Of a stretch of DNA of 64,000 bases, positions 33,481 to 41,982 are shown piece after piece. A program made the position numbers and the translations under genes. Each line of letters starts with the position of its first letter. The first letter of the stretch is position 1. This stretch comes from Deinococcus rhizophilus (GTDB lineage: Bacteria > Deinococcota > Deinococci > Deinococcales > Deinococcaceae). Location of the stretch: positions 4,794 to 68,793 of the forward strand of contig NZ_JASNGB010000001.1 in assembly GCF_030271215.1 (NCBI RefSeq). Direction: 5' to 3'. The notes under the pieces were generated by a model, which searched no databases, had not been told where the DNA came from, and was given only the letters and a program-made list of their open reading frames with translations.

Positions 33481-34158
33481 GCTGCCCTCCTTGGGGCGGT
33501 GGGTTTCCTTCTGCCGGGCGGTGCCGGAGAGGTCAGAGGGGTCGGACACCGCGTCGATGGTGAGCAGCCGGAAATCCGGCTGAATCACCGCGATGATCTG
33601 CTCAGGGTCAGGGAAGTCGGCGAGGCCGGGGATTTCCTTCGCGGGCAGGTACTGGGCGCTGCCGGTCCCGTTGCTGCTGATGCCGACGGCGACCTTGCGC
33701 TTGAGCAGCGCCCGCATGGTCTGCCCGGCGGCGTGGTCGTCCACCAGCACGCCGGTCGCCCGCACGGTGTCCCCGTCGAGCCACAGCCGCTCGTAGAGCA
33801 CCCAGATGTTCTCCAGGCGGCCCTTGAGCGGGTCCCAGCGGTCCCAGGTGTCCTCGGGGTGCTCCAGCAGGCCCCACAGCCGCCCCGCCGCAAGGTCATC
33901 CTGGGCCGCGTCGATGGCGGCCTGCCAGACCTCGCGGGGATAGAGCCGCAGGTTGCGGTTCACGCGCCCGGCGGTGGCAACCGTCACGTCCACCAGAGTC
34001 ACGGTCTCGCCGTCTCGCTTCTCCTCGCGCAGGGTGGCGTTCCCCCGGTCGGGGGCGAGGCGCTCGCTGAGGGCGAACACGCCGGTGGGGGCCGCGCTCT
34101 CGCGGAGGCGGCCGGAGACGAGGGCGGTGCAGGGCGAACGGTTGAGGTGTTCGGGCAT
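32827..34158 (-). CDS. Prohead protease-scaffold fusion, 443 aa
   Basis: The N-terminal domain (about 50-225) has the gp21-like prohead protease pattern: WGLLEHPEDTW with His100 and VAVGISSNG with Ser161/162 after KGRLENIWVLYERLWL. It should cleave scaffold and capsid N-termini during head maturation. A Pro/Ala linker (about 268-305) leads to a coiled-coil scaffold region (NVLALNARLEASERQAFTEK). An internal in-frame ATG at 33480 (Met227) has AAGGAGG 5 nt upstream, so the scaffold part can be made separately. Confidence 0.85.
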   Translation of the reverse strand: MPEHLNRSPCTALVSGRLRESAAPTGVFALSERLAPDRGNATLREEKRDGETVTLVDVTVATAGRVNRNLRLYPREVWQAAIDAAQDDLAAGRLWGLLEHPEDTWDRWDPLKGRLENIWVLYERLWLDGDTVRATGVLVDDHAAGQTMRALLKRKVAVGISSNGTGSAQYLPAKEIPGLADFPDPEQIIAVIQPDFRLLTIDAVSDPSDLSGTARQKETHRPKEGSMNPKLKALLDRFPGLTLEQIKAQHQTEYAATMVAIAEDVTQAPSPGPTPAPQPAQNPAPSPAPAPQPAPSPAPASTHAESTLERNVLALNARLEASERQAFTEKRTNIAITALEAAQLPRAPKVGDLDLDARFREQVIQVSVAAGSEDEARQLVGQMIEERRVLMGAAATPPRGRPHESAAQRAGGVSLPIGNNSAPARQVEGHNPVANVRGSLGLR

Positions 34159-34169
34159 ACGGGCTCCTT

Positions 34170-34331
34170 TCAGCCCCGCAGCGGGGGCGGGGGCTGCAAG
34201 CGGGCGAGGGCAGCTTCGGCCTGCTGGGGCGTGATCTCACCGCGCTCCAGTTGCTGACGGAGGCGCTGGCGCTCCCGCTCACGTTCACGGGAAGTGAGGG
34301 TGGCGTGCTGAGGGGACGGGGTGGGGTTCAA
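34170..34331 (-). CDS. Small hypothetical protein, TTG start, 53 aa
   Basis: TTG at 34331 overlaps the upstream stop (TTGA) and has GGAGG 6 nt upstream, a better start than the far upstream ATG at 34379. The peptide is a charged helix (SRERERERQRLRQQLERGEI) followed by a second short helix with TPQQAEAALARL. It may be a small head-assembly accessory. No family is recognised. Confidence 0.5.
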   Translation of the reverse strand: MNPTPSPQHATLTSRERERERQRLRQQLERGEITPQQAEAALARLQPPPPLRG

Positions 34332-34498
34332 GGGAAACCTCCGGGGAACAGCAGCAGCCAGCCCCAGAGCCCCACGCAAGCGGCCAGGGCGACGCCGATG
34401 AACGCCATCAGCCAGGGTGGCCCCTCGCCGGGGTTGTCCTCCTGGGGGGGGCGCGGCGGGGGCGGGGGTTTAGGGGGACGGGGGGCGACTCGGCCCAT
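34328..34498 (-). CDS. Small proline-rich membrane protein, 56 aa
   Basis: ATG at 34498 has AGGAGGT 7 nt upstream. The 56 residues comprise a Pro-rich cytoplasmic-type part (RVAPRPPKPPPPPRPPQEDN) and one transmembrane helix (WLMAFIGVALAACVGLWGWL). It overlaps the portal stop by 29 bp and the next gene by 4 bp (TTGA). It is short but well supported by start signals and overlaps. Its function is unknown. Confidence 0.55.
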   Translation of the reverse strand: MGRVAPRPPKPPPPPRPPQEDNPGEGPPWLMAFIGVALAACVGLWGWLLLFPGGFP

Positions 34499-36002
34499 CG
34501 GGTTCACCTCCTGGGGTGGGGGGAGCGGCCTGGGCCTGCCCGAAGCTGCGCCCGGTCGCCGCCATCAACTCGGTCTCGGTCGGAACGTCCGCGCCCAGGC
34601 GACCGGCGGCCGACTGATCACTCAGCCAGCCCCGGTCGGCCATCGTGGTCACCACCCGCAGCAGCGTGTCCAGTGACTCGTCGTCGAGGCGCGGGAGGTT
34701 CCAGGGGAACTCCAGCAGGTCGGCCGTGACGGTCCGGTATCCGGTGCTGCGGCTCAGGCCGTCCCGGCTGACCTTGCTGTAGGGCACGCGGTACTTGCGG
34801 TTCGGCCCGTAGCGACGGATCAGCTCGGTGCGCAGGGTCCGGTCGAGGTAGGAGCGCAGGGTCGCCTGCCGCCGCAGGCCCAGCGTCACGGCGGGGGTGC
34901 CCATCTCGCTGGCGGTCGCGCGGTTGACGCTGCCGCCCTCCCCCAGCCAGTGCTCTGGCAGCCCGCCCAGGCAGAGGCCGACCAGCCGCAGGAACACCCG
35001 CATGTCCTCCTTGGCGTCCGAAGCGCCGCTGGCCGGGCGGGGGAACTCCAGCTTCTCGGTGACCCCGTCGTAGCGGTTGCCCGCCTTGTCGGTGTACCCC
35101 GGCTTGGTGATCAGGGGCACCACGGCACCCTTGGCCGGGACGTGGCGGAACGCCCCCGCTTTCGCCCGCCAACGGGCCTCGCCGCCGTCGGGCTCCTCCG
35201 GGTTGAGCATCGCCGTGTAGACGCCCACGATGCGCTGCTGAATCTCGTGGATGTTCAGGCGGTGGTTCGCCATGGCGATGTACGCCATCGCCGAGTCCAC
35301 CGCACCGCTGACCAGGGGGTAGCCGCGCGGGTCGTTCCACAGGGCGTCCGAGGCCGTCCAGACGAACTCCCCCCGGCGCCAGGTGCGCTCGCGCAGGCCC
35401 TGGCGCAGGTGCAGGGCGCTCACCATGTCGGCCGCCACTGTCCCCAGCGAGGTGTCCCCCTCCACCCGTACCCCGGCCTCCAGGTCGAGGAACGCGATGC
35501 GGGCGGGGGCGTCGGCCCCGGGATCGTCGGCACCGGTCGGCCAGACCGTGGCCTGCTCACCGTCAGTGAAGAACTCTGGGAGCCAGCGTTCGGAGATCAG
35601 GGTGCCGAGGTTGTTCGCCTGCCAGAACTCCTCCAGAGCGGTGCGGGCGGCGCGGTCGTACACGTCGCCGTAGGAGAAGGTGTCGCCGATCAGGAAGCTC
35701 ATGGCGATCTGCATGGCCCCCCAGAACAGGGGGTTGAGGTAGTACATGCTGCGGCACTTGAGCCGCTCGGCGTCGCGGTTGATGCCGTAGCGGCCGGGGC
35801 GCAGGCTGGGGCGACCCAGGCCGTCGGCGTAGGTCCACCCGCCCCGCAGGCCGGGGTCCAGCGGAGTCGCACCGTAGGCGTCGGCGATGCTGGGGTTGGC
35901 AGGCAGCGAGGCCCCCCGCAACTGGGCGGGGGGCGGGGCGTGCTCCTGCTGACTGCTCACGGGCTGGCCGTCAGGGCCAAGAATATAGGTCGTCGTACCC
36001 AC
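34470..36002 (-). CDS. Portal protein, 510 aa
   Basis: It forms the dodecameric DNA channel at the capsid vertex. The sequence has the usual portal features: a disordered N-terminus, MYYLNPLFWGAMQIAMSFLI, a long helical body, FRHVPAKGAVVPLITKPGYT and LRLVGLCLGGLPEHWLGEGG-like clip/stem segments. It lies directly after the large terminase, whose 3' end it overlaps by 32 bp. The GTG at 36002 sits almost on top of the AAGGAGG site, so the true start may be slightly further in. Confidence 0.85.
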   Translation of the reverse strand: MGTTTYILGPDGQPVSSQQEHAPPPAQLRGASLPANPSIADAYGATPLDPGLRGGWTYADGLGRPSLRPGRYGINRDAERLKCRSMYYLNPLFWGAMQIAMSFLIGDTFSYGDVYDRAARTALEEFWQANNLGTLISERWLPEFFTDGEQATVWPTGADDPGADAPARIAFLDLEAGVRVEGDTSLGTVAADMVSALHLRQGLRERTWRRGEFVWTASDALWNDPRGYPLVSGAVDSAMAYIAMANHRLNIHEIQQRIVGVYTAMLNPEEPDGGEARWRAKAGAFRHVPAKGAVVPLITKPGYTDKAGNRYDGVTEKLEFPRPASGASDAKEDMRVFLRLVGLCLGGLPEHWLGEGGSVNRATASEMGTPAVTLGLRRQATLRSYLDRTLRTELIRRYGPNRKYRVPYSKVSRDGLSRSTGYRTVTADLLEFPWNLPRLDDESLDTLLRVVTTMADRGWLSDQSAAGRLGADVPTETELMAATGRSFGQAQAAPPTPGGEPDGPSRPPSP

Positions 36003-37842
36003 CTCCTTCCTGTGCGGACCTGACGGTCAGGACCGCCGCTGCGTGCGCAGCCGGATCATGTCTGACCCTGCCCCCGAACAACCTCTCCGGCGCGAGGGCG
36101 AGCACGGCCCCGTCCCCGTCATCGGGGGACTGGCCCTTGGTGCGTTTCTTGAAGTCGTTCTTCTTCTCCAGCTTGCGGACATCCCGGTCCCCCTTGGTGA
36201 CGTAGCCGTACTTGCGTTCGGTGAGATCGCGCTTGAGCAGCAGCGGCGGATGCTCGATGCGAATGGCGCTGAGCACCTCGTCGGCCATCGCGTACATCTC
36301 GGTCACGAGGTCCGCGTACTGGTCCGGGTCGGTGGGGCTGCTGCCGAAGGCGACCTCATGCACCACGAACCCGTCCGGGAACAGGGCGGCCACGTCCACC
36401 AGCTTGCGAATGCCGTCCACGATGCCGCCGCCGTACCCGGCGTCCACGCGGACGCTGGCGGCCGTTGCGCCCTGCGCCGCGTACTTCCGCAGCGCCTTGG
36501 CCGCCGCCTGCACGTAGCGGTCGGTGCGGCTCATCTCGTCGAGTTCCTGCGCTCCCTGGATCGCTTCCTCGAACCGCAGAACACGCTCGAACAGGCCGTA
36601 GAGCGTCCCGGCATCGTCTCCGAAGCGGGAGCAGTCGACGCCGAGTTGCACGCGGCGCACCGGACGGCGCAGGGGTTGCTGGGTGGCCAGCGCCACCATG
36701 ACGGCGGCGCCCACTTCCGCCACGCTCTCGCGCCGCACGTCGCGGGTCAGGCAGGCGTCGAAGCGGCCCGCGCTGATGAAGGTGTCTCCGCCGCCGCCGC
36801 TGGGCGGGATGCCCAAAGCGCCGTACAGGAAGCCCCGCTTGGGGGCGAAGATCGTCCCCGGTGGGTGGAAGCCGCCGCCCGCCCTCGGCACCGGCCAGGG
36901 CACCGCGAAGGTGTGCCGCGTCTCGTCCATCTCGGGCACCACCTCGCACCCGAAGGTGCGCTGGTCCTCGATCATTTCGTTGAAGGTGCTGCGGGTCGTC
37001 CCGCCGGGCACCTCCGTGGTGCCGTTCACGACGTTGGGGAAGTCCAGCAGCGAGAGCCGGTACACCAGGGCCAGCGGGTGCATCTTCATCTCTTGGAACG
37101 TGGAGGAGGAGGTCTTGGGGTTGGCGTACAGCAGCCAGATGCGGACCGTGTTGCCGGTGAACTGGCGCTTCACCGCGTCGTACATGAATTCCGCTATGCC
37201 CTCGGCTTCCTCGAAGACCCACAGGTGGAAGTCGTTGTGCTGGCCTTGCACGCGCTCCGTGCCGGTCCCGCCCGCGTCGTTCGTCACGAAGCCCATGGCA
37301 AAGTGGTCGGCTGAGGTCTCCGCGCGCATGTCCTTGGGCATCAGGCCGGGCATGACGTTGCGCCGCCGGGCCTTCGCGTTGGCGACGTGCATGCGGATGT
37401 TCTTCCAGAGGGTGTCGCGCACCTGGTCGTTGGTGTTCGCCGTGCTCTGCACAACCGACGCGCCCCACACCCGGTAGAACCAGATGATCGCCGGGGCGCC
37501 CAGCCCGTACGTCTTCCCCAGGCCGTGCGCCGCCTCGATCACGAACACGTAGGGGACGTTCTGCTCGCCCGCGAGCTGCCGCCGCACGCTGTCCTGAATG
37601 TCCTCCAGAATTTCGTACTGCCCGGGCTTCCCGTTCATGCCCCGCCAGGGCTTCATGCCCAGCACCCGCTCGCAGAAGCCGATCAGATCGGTGCTGTAGC
37701 GCTCCGTCCACTTGCTCTGCTCGTCGCGCACCGGCCCCTGGGTGGGAAGCTTGCCGCTTTCGCGCAGGCGTTTGCGGGCGATGGCCTGCATCACCGCGCC
37801 CCGGGTCATCCAACTGGGCGGGCGGCTAGAACTCCGCGTCAT
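35971..37842 (-). CDS. Terminase large subunit, 623 aa
   Basis: DNA-packaging motor and nuclease. The ATPase Walker A is EAAHGLGKT (about 103-111) and Walker B is LWVFEEAE (about 207-214), followed by a coupling-type LLYANPKTSS motif. The nuclease part starts near GVDCSRFGDD (about 400) with further acidic residues in VRVDAGYGGG. Order and spacing fit a phage TerL. It overlaps the small-subunit gene by 17 bp. Confidence 0.9.
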   Translation of the reverse strand: MTRSSSRPPSWMTRGAVMQAIARKRLRESGKLPTQGPVRDEQSKWTERYSTDLIGFCERVLGMKPWRGMNGKPGQYEILEDIQDSVRRQLAGEQNVPYVFVIEAAHGLGKTYGLGAPAIIWFYRVWGASVVQSTANTNDQVRDTLWKNIRMHVANAKARRRNVMPGLMPKDMRAETSADHFAMGFVTNDAGGTGTERVQGQHNDFHLWVFEEAEGIAEFMYDAVKRQFTGNTVRIWLLYANPKTSSSTFQEMKMHPLALVYRLSLLDFPNVVNGTTEVPGGTTRSTFNEMIEDQRTFGCEVVPEMDETRHTFAVPWPVPRAGGGFHPPGTIFAPKRGFLYGALGIPPSGGGGDTFISAGRFDACLTRDVRRESVAEVGAAVMVALATQQPLRRPVRRVQLGVDCSRFGDDAGTLYGLFERVLRFEEAIQGAQELDEMSRTDRYVQAAAKALRKYAAQGATAASVRVDAGYGGGIVDGIRKLVDVAALFPDGFVVHEVAFGSSPTDPDQYADLVTEMYAMADEVLSAIRIEHPPLLLKRDLTERKYGYVTKGDRDVRKLEKKNDFKKRTKGQSPDDGDGAVLALAPERLFGGRVRHDPAAHAAAVLTVRSAQEGGGYDDLYSWP

Positions 37843-38395
37843 CGTCCTCGTCGGGCGGGATCATGGCGGCCAGGCGCCACAGCTCCTCTTCGGGCAGCTT
37901 GTCGAGGTCGTCGGGCGACTTGATGCGGCCGAAGTTGATGTTCAGCTCCTCCATGCCCAGGGCCTTGCGCTCCAGCTCGGTGCCAATCTTGATGGTCCGG
38001 GCCATGTCGAGCACGTCCATCTTCTCCGGGTCCTGATGGGCCATCGCCCGCACACCCAGGGTGACCAGGGCCTTGCCGACCTTGGCCTGCCGCATCCGCA
38101 CCTCGGTCTTCATGTCGAGGTCGAGGGCACGCAGCCTGCCGTCAACCTGCCGTCTTACCTCCAGCCGGAGATCCACCCAATCTTCTGCGCTGGCACGCTT
38201 CTCGATCTGCCGCTTGTCGGGGTAGCCCGGTTTGGCGGCAAGGCTCGCGTAGGTGACGGTGTCATCTCCGCGGATGTACTCGCGGCGGATGGCACTCCAG
38301 TCGTGCTTGACGCGCTTGTCCTCGGCGCTTCGCGCCCCGCCGCTGCCACTGTTCTTCGGGGTCGTCTTGGGGTTGGCGGGGGCATGTTTTGTCAT
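37826..38395 (-). CDS. Terminase small subunit, 189 aa
   Basis: Directly upstream of TerL and overlapping it. The N-terminal part has a DNA-binding helix-turn-helix pattern (WSAIRREYIRGDDTVTYASL, then KPGYPDKRQIEKRASAEDW), followed by a helical oligomerisation region and an acidic C-terminus. The ATG has AGGAGGTGA upstream. It recognises the packaging site, as known for the family. Confidence 0.75.
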   Translation of the reverse strand: MTKHAPANPKTTPKNSGSGGARSAEDKRVKHDWSAIRREYIRGDDTVTYASLAAKPGYPDKRQIEKRASAEDWVDLRLEVRRQVDGRLRALDLDMKTEVRMRQAKVGKALVTLGVRAMAHQDPEKMDVLDMARTIKIGTELERKALGMEELNINFGRIKSPDDLDKLPEEELWRLAAMIPPDEDDDAEF

Positions 38396-38410
38396 GTAGA
38401 TTCACCTCCT

Positions 38411-38641
38411 ATGGGAAGATCAGGTATGCAAAGACTTCTGGGGCAGCGGCAGGTAGGTAGCAGCGTTGTGCAGGTCTGGGGGGTAAGCCGCACCGAAAGC
38501 TTCATCGGTGGCGCAAGCGAAACCGTTGAGGATTACGTCCTTGTGATCAACGGACACCCCCGTCATGACCTTGGTGCGATTGGGGCAAGCCCGGAGGCTC
38601 TGTTAGACATCGGTGCCGACGCGGTGCAGGGTGGCTATTAG
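38411..38641 (+). CDS. Small hypothetical protein on the opposite strand, 76 aa
   Basis: A + strand frame fills the 242-bp gap between TerS and the ParB-like gene. It has a plausible globular sequence (QVWGVSRTESFIGGASETVE; DLGAIGASPEALLDIGADAV) and lower GC than its neighbours. TAGATT (38397-38402) lies 8 nt before the ATG. A second ATG at 38426 is possible. It overlaps the convergent ParB-like gene by 4 bp. It could be a moron. No family is recognised. Confidence 0.45.
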   Translation: MGRSGMQRLLGQRQVGSSVVQVWGVSRTESFIGGASETVEDYVLVINGHPRHDLGAIGASPEALLDIGADAVQGGY

Positions 38642-39156
38642 ACCTTTGGCGACCACCCCCTGCTGAACTCGGTCTTCCCCTGTGTTCCTCGCTCGGTCAT
38701 CCCGCCCCTGTCGTAGAGGCGGGTGACTTCTTCTTTCTCCATGCCGCAGCGCTGCATCACCTGCTCGGGCGTCATGCCCTCCTCGTCGATCAGGCGGCGC
38801 ACGATCTCCGCCATCTTCAGGACCCCGTGCTCGCCCCTGGCCCGGTTGTGGCGGATGGTGCTGAGCATCTGGTCTCCTACAGCGGGCGGCAGCAGCCGGA
38901 CCACGGGCACGTACCCGCCGGTCATCGCGTAGATGCGCGGGTCGCCGCTGCACGTCCAGCGGTGAAAGCCGTCCACGATCTCGCCGTCTGGGCGGGCCAC
39001 CAAGGGCTGCGTCCAGCCGTCCTCGACGATGCTGGTCTTCAGCAGCTCCATCTCGGGCTTGGCCGCGTAGTTCGGGTTGTAGTTGTTCGCGTAGAGGTCG
39101 TCGCGGTGCACCCACTCGATCACCGAGAGGGGCTGGGCGTCACGTCCGTGCTTCAT
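38638..39156 (-). CDS. ParB/Srx-like protein, IbrB-type, 172 aa
   Basis: The N-terminal half matches the ParB N-terminal (Srx-like) fold: VIEWVHRDDLYANNYNPNY, ELLKTSIVEDGWTQPLVA, DGEIVDGFHRWTCSG. It is followed by a helical region (MAEIVRRLIDEEGMTPEQVM) with a helix-turn-helix look. It is the last gene of a five-gene overlapping cluster and is coupled (ATGA) to the PP-loop gene upstream. A ParB-like protein paired with a DUF3440-like PAPS-reductase homologue is the IbrB/IbrA arrangement known from E. coli prophage-like elements, where the pair activates other genes. Molecular activity is not established. Confidence 0.8.
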   Translation of the reverse strand: MKHGRDAQPLSVIEWVHRDDLYANNYNPNYAAKPEMELLKTSIVEDGWTQPLVARPDGEIVDGFHRWTCSGDPRIYAMTGGYVPVVRLLPPAVGDQMLSTIRHNRARGEHGVLKMAEIVRRLIDEEGMTPEQVMQRCGMEKEEVTRLYDRGGMTERGTQGKTEFSRGWSPKV

Positions 39157-40469
39157 GGCGTGTCTCCTTGGAGGGCGGCCAGTTCCTCGAGGTAGGGCGC
39201 GAGGTCGGCGCGGTACTTCTCGTGCATGCGCTGTACCTGCTCGGGCGGACGCCTGCCGATGTTGGGCTGGCGGCGGTCCTTGAAGTTCCCGCGCATGGCG
39301 ATCTTGATGAAGAAGCTCCACGAGTACCCCGTCAGTGGGTGGTCGGCGGTCGGAGCCAGCAGGTCCGCGGTCTTGCGGTAGTGCATCCGGAGGTGGCTGC
39401 GAATCGCCTTGCTGACCTGGGCGGCTTCCTTCGGCGGGAAGTTGGCCTGCACGAGGTCGCGCAGCCAAGCCTCGTAGGTGATGCCCGGCGGCTTTTCCGG
39501 CACCTCGCCGAACGCGTACAGCTCGGTTCTGGAGTAGCGCTTGGCGGTGGCCGCGCCGGGCACCCGGTAGACCATCCGGTCCCACAGCTCGGGCTCGCAC
39601 TGGTGGTACTGGTCTAGGCGCTGCATGGGCTCCTCGCCGAAGGGCGGCGCGAGGCGCTGGCGGGGCGGGCTGAACCCCAGCTTGTCCATCAGGTCGTAGA
39701 CCCGGCAGTAATCCCAGCCGAACCGCTTGGGCGCGAGCCATACGTCTTCGGTGCGCCAGTCGTAGATCGGGTAGGCCTTCCAGACGTTGCCCGCGTGCTG
39801 GAGGTTGTTCGCTCCTCCGTAACCCCCGGTGTCCTTGACGATGTAGTTGTCCACTGCGCGGCGGCTCACGGCGGCCCGGCGGATCAGGCTCTCGTCGGCG
39901 CGGATGCCCAGCAGCTGCACCACGTTGCCCAGGGTGGGCGGGAACAGCAGGCCGCTCACCTCGGGGACGGACAGGCGATTGGCCGGGTCGTGGTAGTCGT
40001 AGCCGGGGATCTCGGTGATCGCCTCGGGCGGGAGGTCACGGATCCAGAGGTGGCGGTCCTCGGGTGCCCAGGGGGACCACACAGGCGACTCACTGGAGCA
40101 GGCATTTCGGTGCTTGACCGGCACGCACATCCAGCGCAGCGCCACGTCCGGGTCGGCGGCCACGCGGCGCACGTAGTCCACGTTCTCGGAGTAGATGCAC
40201 TCCTCGTCCCAGAAGACGACGTCGAGCGGCGTGCGGCCCAGCTCGCGGGCCACCTCCAGGGCGAGGTTCAGCACGATGGTGGAGTCCTTGCCGCCGCTGA
40301 AGCTCACGCTCACGTGGTCGAAGCGCTCAAAGAGGACGTGCAGGCGCTCACGGGCGAGGGTCAGCACGTCCTGCTCCACCGTCTGCGGCTTTAGGCGGCT
40401 CTGCTTGGGGTTGTGCTGGTAGGGGCGACCCAGCGCGGGGTGCGGGGGCGCGTACTCCGGGCCGGTCAC
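39153..40469 (-). CDS. PP-loop ATPase, PAPS-reductase-like, IbrA-type, 438 aa
   Basis: The PP-loop SFSGGKDST (about 57-65) marks the adenine nucleotide alpha hydrolase fold shared by PAPS reductases, DndC and thiolation enzymes. Further family-like motifs are DVVFWDEECIYSENVDYVRR, LLGIRADESLIRRA and KAYPIYDWRTEDVW. The C-terminal 150 residues (YSRTELYAFGEVPEKPPGIT and on) resemble the DUF3440 part of IbrA. GTG at 40469 overlaps the preceding stop. It could activate a substrate by adenylation, perhaps for sulphur transfer, and the true substrate is unknown. Confidence 0.8.
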   Translation of the reverse strand: MTGPEYAPPHPALGRPYQHNPKQSRLKPQTVEQDVLTLARERLHVLFERFDHVSVSFSGGKDSTIVLNLALEVARELGRTPLDVVFWDEECIYSENVDYVRRVAADPDVALRWMCVPVKHRNACSSESPVWSPWAPEDRHLWIRDLPPEAITEIPGYDYHDPANRLSVPEVSGLLFPPTLGNVVQLLGIRADESLIRRAAVSRRAVDNYIVKDTGGYGGANNLQHAGNVWKAYPIYDWRTEDVWLAPKRFGWDYCRVYDLMDKLGFSPPRQRLAPPFGEEPMQRLDQYHQCEPELWDRMVYRVPGAATAKRYSRTELYAFGEVPEKPPGITYEAWLRDLVQANFPPKEAAQVSKAIRSHLRMHYRKTADLLAPTADHPLTGYSWSFFIKIAMRGNFKDRRQPNIGRRPPEQVQRMHEKYRADLAPYLEELAALQGDTP

Positions 40470-41245
40470 GTCAGGCCCCGCGCGTCCATGAACTGCCGCG
40501 CCGACGGGAGCACCGCCGCGGCCTCGCGCACGATCTCCGGGTCGGTCTCCCAAGTCTGCGCGAAGCCGTCGTCCACGTCCCGCGCGTAGGGGCGCTGCGG
40601 CCAGGGGCCGGTGCCTGTCACCCACCCGTCGCGCATGGCGTAGAAGGGGGGCAGGGCCAGGCCCTCGCGCCTGATCAGCTGCAAGACTGCCTCGTGGGGC
40701 CAGTCGCGCAGGGGGCTGTGGCGCAGGGTGCCGCCCCGGTTGGCGTAGAGGCCGTCCTTGCCGCAGAAGTTCCCCTCGGCCTTGCGGCGGCCCAGGATCA
40801 GCACGTCCAGGCCCTTGCCCCGGAAGTAGAGGTCCTGGGCCGTGTGCTGCACGAGGCGGTACCACTTCGCGTTGGTGGCCGCGTCCTGAGGAAAGAGCAT
40901 GGCGGGGTGGTCGCGCAGCCACAGCAGGCCCTGGCCGGTGTTCACCGTGCGGACCCAGCCGGGCTGGTGCTGGGCGAGCCAGGCCAGGAACGACGGGTAC
41001 TCGAGTTGGGTCAGGGCCAGCACGCCGTCGAGCACTCCGGCCCGCTCGGCGACCACCTGCAGGGCGAGGCTGTCCTTGCCGCCGCTCCAGGCGATGGCCG
41101 CCCGCTTGCCCGCTGTGACTTCGCAGACCTCGCGCACGGCCTCGTCGAGGAGGCGGTCGAGGTCCGCGTCGGGGAACAGGTCGGGGCGGTTCCAGGCGGC
41201 GTCCCAGGCCTCCTGGGTGGTGTTCTGCCTGCGGCCGAGGGTCAC
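40466..41245 (-). CDS. Second PP-loop (PAPS-reductase/DndC-like) protein, 259 aa
   Basis: IAWSGGKDSLALQV (about 51-64) is a clear PP-loop. LTQLEYPSFLAWLAQHQPGW, GLDVLILGRRKAEGNFCGKD and HSPLRDWPHEAVLQLI follow, giving the order seen in PAPS-reductase-type enzymes. A Cys lies in GNFCGKDG, but no CxxC iron-sulphur pattern is seen. It is not a close duplicate of the neighbouring PP-loop protein. GTGA overlaps on both sides suggest tightly coupled synthesis and joint function. Confidence 0.8.
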   Translation of the reverse strand: MTLGRRQNTTQEAWDAAWNRPDLFPDADLDRLLDEAVREVCEVTAGKRAAIAWSGGKDSLALQVVAERAGVLDGVLALTQLEYPSFLAWLAQHQPGWVRTVNTGQGLLWLRDHPAMLFPQDAATNAKWYRLVQHTAQDLYFRGKGLDVLILGRRKAEGNFCGKDGLYANRGGTLRHSPLRDWPHEAVLQLIRREGLALPPFYAMRDGWVTGTGPWPQRPYARDVDDGFAQTWETDPEIVREAAAVLPSARQFMDARGLT

Positions 41246-41982
41246 TGCTCGGCCTCCCGCATGTCGCAACTGCTGGCGTCGGGGCGGTCGTCGGTCAGGA
41301 AGATGGTCTGCGCCATCATCTTGAACCCGCTCATGCGCTCGCGGAACGTCTCGATGCTCTCCTCGGGGTGTACGGAGTCGATCACCGCGTTCGGCCCGAT
41401 GGCGTTGAACTGGTGCGAGACGCCGCGCGGGATCTGCATGTCCACGAAGGAGCAGGGCGGCACCAGCAGGTTGTAGCGGGTGCGCTGCACGCCCTCCGGC
41501 AGGTCGGGCATGTCGTCCTCGAACTGGAAGGGCACGAAGGGCGTCACGCCCGGCACGTTCGTCACGATGAACGGCGAGAGGCTGCCCACCCGGATCACCG
41601 TGTCCGGACCGGTCATCATCCGCACGAAGCGCAGGCCGGTGTGCAGGTGCATCCGCGAGCAGATGCCGCGCTCTTCCACGTTGTAGAAGTCCATCAGGTA
41701 GCGGCTGGCGAAGTAGCCGTCGAAAGGCTTTTCCAGCATGTACACGTCGCCTTCCTCGAACTCCTGGGCGCGGGTGATGCCGTCCTCGTCGGGGGTGCGG
41801 GCTGCGCGGCTGCCGTGGGCGGCCCGCACGATGCGGGCAAAGGCCCACACCATCTGCCCGGCCAGCTCGTCGCTGAGCTGCATGACGGGCGTGACGACGT
41901 TCTGCGCGGGGTCCACGAAGGTAGCCACATCGTGGATCTCGTTTTCGTCGTCGGGGTGGTGCTTCATCGGCTCGGGATTCAC
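41242..41982 (-). CDS. Cupin-like protein, 246 aa
   Basis: RMHLHTGLRFVRMMTGPDTV (about 110-129) and IPRGVSHQFNAIGPNAV (about 184-200) are arranged like the two metal-binding motifs of a cupin barrel, with candidate ligands His112, His114 and His190. The enzyme or binding role is unknown. Its place between a ParB-like and a PP-loop gene suggests it works on a small molecule or nucleotide intermediate of the same system (inference). Confidence 0.6.
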   Translation of the reverse strand: MNPEPMKHHPDDENEIHDVATFVDPAQNVVTPVMQLSDELAGQMVWAFARIVRAAHGSRAARTPDEDGITRAQEFEEGDVYMLEKPFDGYFASRYLMDFYNVEERGICSRMHLHTGLRFVRMMTGPDTVIRVGSLSPFIVTNVPGVTPFVPFQFEDDMPDLPEGVQRTRYNLLVPPCSFVDMQIPRGVSHQFNAIGPNAVIDSVHPEESIETFRERMSGFKMMAQTIFLTDDRPDASSCDMREAEQ

